Positions 56,331-64,000 of a stretch of 64,000 bases of DNA are shown in pieces; position 1 is the first letter of the stretch; every line of letters starts with the position of its first letter. The translations under genes were made by a program, and so were the position numbers. The notes beneath the pieces were generated by a model. The model was not told where the DNA came from. It made no database searches and worked only from the letters and a program-made list of their open reading frames with translations. Source of the stretch: Camarhynchus parvulus (taxonomy: Eukaryota; Chordata; Aves; Passeriformes; Thraupidae); contig NC_044597.1 of assembly GCF_901933205.1 (NCBI RefSeq), forward strand, positions 3,766,474 to 3,830,473, written 5' to 3'.

Positions 56331-58493
56331 TAAATCTAAAGAATCCTTCATTTCCCCAGCATGAATTACCTCTGACCCACTCACCTGCATAACCTGGAAA
56401 GTTTTAATTTTCCTTTAAATCTGTGATTTTCCACTGAGGTTATGCCTGGTCAGAAGAGTTTCCAAAATGTGTGTTCGCACTTAGATTGATTTTCCAGAGG
56501 GGCAGAATGGGTGGAAATTCCTCTGTGCTTCCTAGAAACCAGTTTGTGATGGTTGTGGAGAGTTCACATTTCATGGGACAGGGGGAAAACTGGGCAGAAA
56601 AGTCTGGAGACTGGGAGCTGTGGGATATTGTCAGGTCATGAAGACCGTGGGTGTTTAATTCTCCTCTTCCTCCTCCTCTTCCTCCTCACCTGTGGGTGCT
56701 GCCAGGGCAGTTTCCCTGGCTGAGCAAGGGGAAGCAGGGCCTTGGAGTCTGGAACGTTATTTTGGGGTAAAAATAGCCAGATCTGGGGCTGTGACTAATA
56801 TATTGTGTCTGTTTGAGGCTTGAAATAACGTGTGAGTTGCAGAGGGGGAGGCTGGGTTGGGTTTGCGCTCATTTATTGTCTTTTGTGGAGCCACGTAAAC
56901 AAATTCCTGAGCCATTGTTGTTGGGTAATTCACAAATCCACTCGTGAGGGGGGTTAATAATAATAATTCCTTACTGTAGGAATAAAATATGGGCAAAGCT
57001 CCTTAAATTGGGCTTGCATGTGGGTTTCTGATTCCAGGAAGAGCGGAATTCTCTTTTTCCTGGGAATGGGGCATATTGGGATTAGGCCCTTCACAGGAGG
57101 TGTGGCCACCACAGAGAAAATCACCACTTACTGCAGCAAAGCAAACAAAAAGGGAAAACATTACCCAGGTTGACTCCTAAAAATTCTCTGTGCTGCTGGT
57201 TTCATGTGGAACATGCCCCAGCAGATCCCAATCCATGGTTTTATTTGGGATTTCTCAGCTTCCTGCCTGATGAAGAGCAGCCCAATAACAGCAGAGAGGA
57301 GAGGAGGCATCTCCTGGTGCTTTGAGTGACTCCTGATGCTCGGGAGGACTCATCCACCAAGGCTCAGGTTCTCTTCTCCATCTTCCCTGGGATGTCACCT
57401 GGAGCTGTCCTGGGTTTCCTTGTCAGGATTAAATAATTCCAGATTTATTTTTTTTTCTTCCTTTTGTACCATCCGTGTAGTCTCCTCCACATCCTCAAAA
57501 CACAAAAAGCTCCATCCTCTCCAGCTTCCTCTGGGAGTCTCCAAAGCCTGCAGCGAGCAGGAGCTGCTCCTGGGCTGTCCATGGGGCAGTTTGTCCTGGT
57601 AAAACGACATTTTGGCAACTCCAGGGACGTCTCTGAGGAATGAGAGTCTGTGGTGAGCCTTGGGAGCACCTTCAGCCTGAGAAATGGCATTTCTGTGCTG
57701 GATTCAATCCTCAGTGTGAGGGAATCCCGAGCTTTCTGAACCTCTGTAGTTCCCAGGTCTTGTTCAGCTGTAGAAATGTGAAATGAGCTGAGCTGGATGC
57801 AAAATGGGAAACTTCAAATGCTCCAAAATCGAGCTGCCTTCTAATAATTAATCCTGTCTGTGCTCAGAAATTGAATAATCTCACTGACCCTAATCCCATT
57901 TTGGAATCTCCTGTGTTCCTGCCTCTGAAATGCTGTTGCTGTATTTTCAGGGGGTTTTGGCTCTTTTAGGGCTGATCCTTTTGGGGTTTTCCCTGCTCCC
58001 TTTCCTGGGCTGCTCCTTGTGCTCCTGGCTGGGGCTTTGCTGTTCCAGGGAATGGAGGTTGTGCAAACAGAGGGACACAAACAGGGCAGGGAGCAGGGAA
58101 AACCTTGCTCTGACTCTCCTTGCAAAAACTGATGTAACACCATGGAATCTGGTTTTATATGGGAAGAGAATCTCTTGGTGACATAACCTGAGGTTGCACA
58201 GCTGAAACAGGTTTATTTTTTGATAGTGTCTAACGATGTGGCTCATAGATAACGAGAAAAACTGTAAAAAATAAAAATTTGGGAAAGGGATGTCCAAGCT
58301 GATGGATTTTCCTTATTCCTGTTCACTCGTCCACCCTCTTTTATTTTGAATTTCAGTGTCGTGCCACATCACACGCAACACTTTTAAACCAGGGCTTCAT
58401 TTGGCCAGGTGAATAATAAATAACAAACTGTTAATTTATTTGCTTCAAAGCGGTGCTTTGAAATGATGAGATGGGAAGAGATGTAAACCACAA

Positions 58494-58800
58494 GTTGTGT
58501 TTCACACCCTCGCATGCTGCTGCTGTGCCTTGAGTAGAGGGAAGAGGGATTTGGGGAGATTTGGAGCAAAAATGGGTTGTGCAAAAGGGAGGGAGACTGG
58601 GGAGGGCCCAGCAGGAAAATTACTTTTGGCCTCAGCCTCTGTGACCCCAGAGACAGCCCTGGTGTCCCAATATTGTTTTTATTTTTATTGCTATTTTTGC
58701 CCCAAATGGGATTCACTTCCTCCTCCCTCTGGCAGGGGTTGGGTGACAGTGTTGGCCCTGGCAAAGTGATTTTACAGAATCCCAGCACATTTTGGGTTGG
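58494..58800. repeat. About 300-bp duplicated segment, copy A
   Basis: Shares long stretches with 60516-60822, for example GAGGGATTTGGGGAGATTTG and GGAAAATTACTTTTGGCCTC, in the same orientation. Confidence 0.9.
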
Positions 58801-58849
58801 AAGGGCCTTAAAGCTCATCCATTCCACCCCCACCAGGGGTACAGGACTT

Positions 58850-59105
58850 TTTCCATGGTGAGGAAAAAGGAGAGGGTTTTAAACTAAAAGAGGAGAGATT
58901 TGGATACTGGGAAGAAATTCCTCCCCGTGGGGGTGGTGAGACCCTGGCACAGATTCCCAGAGCAGCTGTGGCTGCCCCTGGACCCCTGGCAGTGCCCAGG
59001 GCTGCACAGGGCCCTGGCACAGTGGGACGTGTCCCTGCCATGCCAAGGGTGGCACTGGGTGATCTTTAAGGTCCCCCCAACCCAAACCATCCCGTGATTT
59101 CATGT
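58850..59105 (+). mobile_element. CR1 LINE fragment
   Basis: Plus-orientation CR1 copy ending CCCAACCCAAACCATCCCGT; a short oppositely oriented CR1 end lies just before it at about 58775-58830. Confidence 0.85.
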
Positions 59106-60515
59106 CTGAGCCCAGTGAGGGATTTCCTGGCTGGTTCTGGGGATGAACAGCCCAGGGTGACTTCCCAGCAGCTCCTACAAGGGACATTTTGGGGATCCCA
59201 GGTGGCCCTGGGGACAGGGACTCAGGGCTGGCACCACGGGCACATCCCATTTCTTTGGGACACCATCATTAATTGGGGCCTGGGACACTGCAGTAATTAC
59301 TGTTTTCGCTGGCTGGGAGCTTCCTTTGAGTCACACCATTGGGAAAGGCAGCCCTGGGAGGGTTTTATCCTCCCTGATCCGGGGTGAGACCTGCATCTGC
59401 ACGGCCCTGAGGAGCAGCCAGCACCCCCTTATTGGGGTTTGGGCATCCCTGCCTGATCCCAAAGTTCTCCTTTGGGACAAATCCCCCCATGCCCTTCACA
59501 CCTCTGCTCTGATGGATTTTTTTATTTAAGTCACCATCATTTGCCTTTATTTCCCAATATTTATGCCAATGATCCCAGCATCTTCTTACATAATAGCTGG
59601 ATACAAAGCCAGCAGTGAAAAAAACACCTTATTACCAATAATAATCATAGTAATAATGACAATATTACCAGTAATAATAACAAAATTGCAGGTGTTGGGG
59701 AGGGGCAGAACTATAATTTATCAAAGCAGCTTATTTGAATTGTGATGAGCCTCAGAGAGCTGCATGAGTCTTGGATTTAGGCTGAAAATACTGAATCACG
59801 TCTCAGTTTTTGGATTTGATTTTTTTTTTTTAATCCATTCTAAGTGTATTTGTAGTAAATTGTTGCCCTGCTAAAATGAACTTCTAAAAAGATAAAAATA
59901 AATGCTGGTAGTGGGTGTTTTATGGCCACAGGCTGTCCTGAGAAAGTCAGGATATCTTTGTCTTATTTATACTCTTCCTTTTTGAGTCTGGATGCTGTTC
60001 TTACGGGCAGGGCTGTGTATTTAAAACCTCGGCAGGTGCTGGTGAGAAACCAGCACCATTTTCCATCAGAAATCTGTTGTGAGCCACCTCAGGTGTCACC
60101 TGGGGGAGCTGGGCTTGGAGCAGCCCTGGCAGCAGGGATGGGCTTGGTGCTGCCCAGTGTGTCTGACTTTGGGGAGGGGTTTTCTCATTCAGCTGCAGGG
60201 GAATTAAAGCTGAATTAAAGCTGATTAATTGAGAGCTGCTGCTCCCTGAGCTGTGCCCAGGCTGCTCCAGGTTCACCCGGGAGGAGCCGCTCGGATGCCG
60301 CCGGTGACCCTCGGGTAACTCTGGGCTGGAATTGGGATTTCAGCTGAGCACAGTGAGGGGTTAGGCCTGGTTTGGGGTGGTTGGTGTGGGGAGAATTGCC
60401 TGGCAGCCAGTAGCGGCCGAGGAGAACAAAACAGGTGAACAAAAAGAGGCTGAATGTACCCGGCAGCAGATTCTGGAGGGGAAGGAACCCTTTCAGTGGG
60501 ATATGGACACATGGG

Positions 60516-60822
60516 AATTGTGTTTCACACCCCCACTGTGCTGCTGCTATGGCCTGAGTAGAGGGAAGAGGGATTTGGGGAGATTTGGAGCAAAAATCAG
60601 TTGGGGTTTGGCCCAGGCCACCAGGGAGACTGGGGAGGGTCCAGCAGGAAAATTACTTTTGGCCTCAGCCTGTGTGACCCCAGAGAGAGCGCCGTCTTCT
60701 AAATTTTTATTGCTGTTTTTGCCCCAAATAGGATTCACTTCCTTCTCCCTCTGCCAGGAGTTGTGTGACAGTGTTGGCCCTGGCAGAGTGCTTTTACAGA
60801 ATCCCAGCCTATTTTGGGTTGG
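60516..60822. repeat. About 300-bp duplicated segment, copy B
   Basis: Partner of 58494-58800, 2.0 kb apart, about 88% alike by eye. Both end in a short CR1 end (CAGAATCCCAGC), which stops sooner here. Confidence 0.9.
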
Positions 60823-63257
60823 GGTTTTGGTGTCTCCCCTGTGCCTGTGGAGTTTTCCTTTCTGGAGGCAGCAGCACAACCTCGTCCCCTGGCCCATCCA
60901 GCACTGAGGGATTTCCCTGAGGGGTGTGCAGCAGGAAAAGCTTCATCCTGGCCTCCATTCCTGTAGGGTCTGGCTGATCTGGATCATTGCTGGTTCAAAA
61001 AACCTCAAAAAATGCTCTTTATTTAATGTGTCCCAAATGCAGGCTGGGCTCAGGTAGCTCCTCCATCCCAGCAGGAATTTTAACTTTCCCAACCAAGCAG
61101 CGATGTGGCGGCGCCCATCCAGCCCCCTGCCTATCCAGCTATTTTTAGGAATATTAAGCCTGTAATAAGCCTTTTGGGCTGGGCTCTATTTCTGTTTGCC
61201 CTGCTTAGTCAGGATTTTGCCTGAGCAGAGCTCTGGTTGGGAGCCAGAGGGGGGTGAGCGTGGCCAGGGCAGGAGGGCAGCACCCACATTGCCATCCTGA
61301 TCCTGCCAGAGCATCCCTACAGCCACTCTGACAGCCTGGCCTCATCCAGCAGCCAGCCATTTCCTTGGAGACTTCATGCAGATTAAACTGGATGGGTTTT
61401 TAAACAAAATTCCCTGTGTAAGTACAGGCTGCAGGGAAAATTCCCTGGGTCGGAGCTGCTTGTGGATGTAAACAACTTCATTCTTTGGATGGCGTCCTCT
61501 GAGGAGCCCTTGGATTTCTGTGTCACTTCACTGTGACTTATCTCTGCAGTGGAATATTTTCTTTGCCTCCAGGAAGGCAGCTCAGCCCTGCTCCAGCTGC
61601 TGCTTCCCAAAATCCTGTCCTGGGAAGGGAGCTGATGTCTCTCATGTCTCTGTTGTTTGAGTTTTGTCACAGCGGTGGAATTTTTTTCCCCAAATGAGCA
61701 GAACTCGAGGCAAGGTGTCAGTACATATTGAGCATGTTTGTAAGAAGTTGTCTCAAAGCTTCACTGAGCTTTTCTAAAGTGAATTCCACATTTTTCCTGT
61801 TGTTTTGTGGTTCGTGCTCAGCTGTTTTCACTGGATTGGAGCTGTGGGTGAGGTTTGCTGTGACTCTTGTCTTGTGTCAGTGACTGTACTGGGATTGTTC
61901 ATCTCCATGTGGACCATGACAGATAAAATTGGTACAAATTCTACCAGAAATCCTGGAATTTGGGCCGGGAGCCAGCAGCCTTACAGCTGGAGAAACCTCC
62001 CAGTGCATTTCAGAGTCAGAGTTTAAACTCTGAACAAATTCACACAGAACTTTCAGAACAGAAAAGACTTTTGGAGCTAGGAAGGTTCATCTCCAAAGTG
62101 TCTTGATACAAACTGGGTGGGCTGTAAACTCCAAAATATTCAAGCTATGGATGTAATCCTTGATTTCTGCCATCAGTGGTCGATCCCCCACCTTTCCCAA
62201 CCTAAAACCCTTTTCCAGAGCACATTATTTGCTCTCTAGTAATTAATAATTGCAGCCTGTTTTCTGGCTTGGTTTGAATTGCTTAATTTCCTGTGGTTAT
62301 GTGCAGTTGTGGAGGGTCTGGCCAGCATTTCCTGGTGGATCAGGGCTCACAGAACCCTGGAATATCCTGAGTTAGAGGGGGCCCATGAGGGCAGGGAGCT
62401 CCAGGCCTCACAGCAGCTGCAGTTTCATCCTCACCATTACCCACCAGTTTGTTCATCTCACACAGTTTCTGTCCCAAAAATAAACGAATTTTAGCCGTTT
62501 AAAATCAAAATATTTACTAATATTTGATAGATCACGGTTTTAAATTTTTCCTTGTTTCTTCGGCACAAGCTTTGCTTAACGTAGAGACATGCAGCAGTTT
62601 ATTGCTTGTGTTTCTGGGAATGTTTTTTGCTTTTATTTCCTGCCCACCTCTGTGGGTGTCTCTTGGTGGGTTTTGTGCAGAAATGGGTGTCACCTTGTCC
62701 CTTCCCTCTGTGTGTCTCCCTTCCCCTCTCTGTGGTGCCCTTGGTGTTGTGTTGGTGCTTCCCAGGCAGCCCCAGGCTCTCCAGAGGTGCCAGATGCAGG
62801 TTCTTTTTCCCTGGAGTGAACATCAAGGTGGATAATTCTGTCTCTTGCTGACCCAGGTGCCTCCTGTAACCCTGCAGCCACTAATTCCCCAAAGCTCTGA
62901 ATTATCTTCATCCCTTTTTCCCCATTGAGCTTTGAATTTTGTGCTTTCAAGTGTTTGGGTTCAGAGTGGGCACCAGGAGGAGTTTTTAAGGGAAATGGAC
63001 AATTGCAAGTTGTGAGGCTGTGGGAGCTCTGCCTTTTGGTCACTTCTGCCCATCTGTTTTCATAAACTTCCTCAATTCCATGGAGTTTCATGTCCTTGCT
63101 TGCTGTACCATTGTAACTTTTTCTACTTTCAGACTTGGCAGCTGCTGCTAACTCTGAGTTTTCTGTTCTTTCTGTTCTTTCTTTTGCAGCTTTCTGGAAT
63201 TCTTCTTACCTTTACCATTTCCCACAACTTTTGCCCATCTGTTGCCATAAACTCCCT

Positions 63258-63482
63258 TAATTCCATAGAATTTCAGTCTGCTTTGGGTTTGGGTTGGACC
63301 TTAAATCCCACCCAGCTCCACCCCAGCCATGGCAGGGACAGCTCCCACTGTCCCAGGCTGCTCCAAACCCCATCCAGCCTGGCCTTGGACATTCCAGAGC
63401 TCCAGGGGCAGCCCCAGCTGCTCTGGGAATTCCATCCCAGCCTCTCCCCACCCTCTCAAGGAGGAATTTCTTCCCCAAATCC
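63258..63482 (-). mobile_element. CR1 LINE fragment
   Basis: Minus-orientation CR1 3' region (TTTGGGTTTGGGTTGGACCT onward), FBXL20 intron 1. Confidence 0.85.
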
Positions 63483-64000
63483 CCTGTGGCTTCACACAGC
63501 AGCACCTTGGTGGAGGATTCTGTGTTTGGTACAGAATTGAAAATTTACACACAAGAAAAAAATGTGATTTTCTGTGTCCTGTCCAGGATCATTTCTTCTT
63601 TTGGACAACACCAAAGAGATGTTAGGAGAAGCAAACTTGGAGCATTTAGTTTTTATCCCTTGAAGCGTTTTGAAAGCCTGGAAGTCTAGAATAGCCACTG
63701 ACATTTTTTCAGAGCTTTATTTTTGTATGGACTTGCCAGAAGGTCCCCATGTCCGTGGTATATTTAGCTGTACGTGCTGCCATGACTTAGCAAAATCCCA
63801 ATTCCAGCCTGTTTTCTGGTTGTTTTTTTTTTCACCCAGCTTCTGCCATCTGAGCCTCAGGCTTTGAAGGAAGGCTGGAGAAAATAGGTCTGGAGATGCA
63901 TCCTGGGTTCCAGGGAGGGGGAATTCCAGGGCTGAGGTTCTCCCCTTCTTGCCTGGGCCCCCTCAGGGTTTAAGTCCAAGGACTATTTTTAGTAAGACTA

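Larger units (their letters stand above)
53883..64000 (+). other. FBXL20 intron 1 (continues past the window)
   Basis: Starts with G-rich CpG-island sequence, including loosely repeated blocks at about 54040-54900 (GATGTTCTGTTGGCGGATG-like). The rest is intronic with CR1 copies and a dispersed duplication. No exon or RNA gene seen. Confidence 0.75.

Noticed and set aside
55000..64000. FBXL20 exon 2 or later exons
   Set aside because: No match to the F-box or leucine-rich repeat sequence in any frame; the intron continues past the window.

Overview
This window is vertebrate nuclear DNA, almost certainly from a bird. The genes are intron-rich, GT-AG spliced and CpG-island driven. The introns are short. 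Many CR1 retroposon fragments with the typical avian CR1 3' end are present, along with LTR-like repeats and G-rich minisatellites. Gene order (CDK12, MED1, FBXL20) matches the conserved vertebrate NEUROD2-CDK12-MED1-FBXL20 block. In chicken that block lies on a small GC-rich chromosome, and the base composition here fits that. I would guess a passerine, from the repeat style, but this is not proven.

Layout. Positions 1-4937 are GC-rich intergenic DNA, presumably on the NEUROD2 side, with no gene I can support; they hold a 17-bp minisatellite and several AT-rich islands that look like conserved regulatory elements. CDK12 lies on the minus strand: 3' UTR about 4938-7670 and 14 coding exons from 34239 down to 7671, encoding about 1472 aa. 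A CpG-rich divergent promoter (34240-35312) carries four TCTCGCGAGA-type elements and separates CDK12 from MED1. MED1 lies on the plus strand with 17 coding exons (35313-50374), about 1582 aa once a one-base frameshift in the last exon is allowed for, and a 2.5-kb 3' UTR ending near 52845. About 1 kb further on, FBXL20 begins on the plus strand: only its first coding exon (53841-53882) is present, and the rest of the window is its first intron.

Functionally, CDK12 (with cyclin K) phosphorylates the RNA polymerase II C-terminal domain during elongation, and MED1 is the Mediator subunit that docks nuclear receptors, so the divergent pair couples two regulators of RNA polymerase II. FBXL20 encodes an F-box/LRR substrate adaptor of SCF ubiquitin ligases.

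The main points of interest are: a single-base homopolymer deletion that breaks the MED1 frame; a candidate alternative terminal exon with its own polyadenylation signal inside CDK12 intron 13; the repeated TCTCGCGAGA motif in the divergent promoter; a roughly 100-bp hairpin inserted in a CR1 copy; three same-orientation LTR copies in neighbouring MED1 introns; and an unusual density of local tandem duplications and minisatellites, several lying right beside CDK12 exons. All exon boundaries were read by eye from splice sites, reading phase and recalled family similarity, so they may be off by a few bases.
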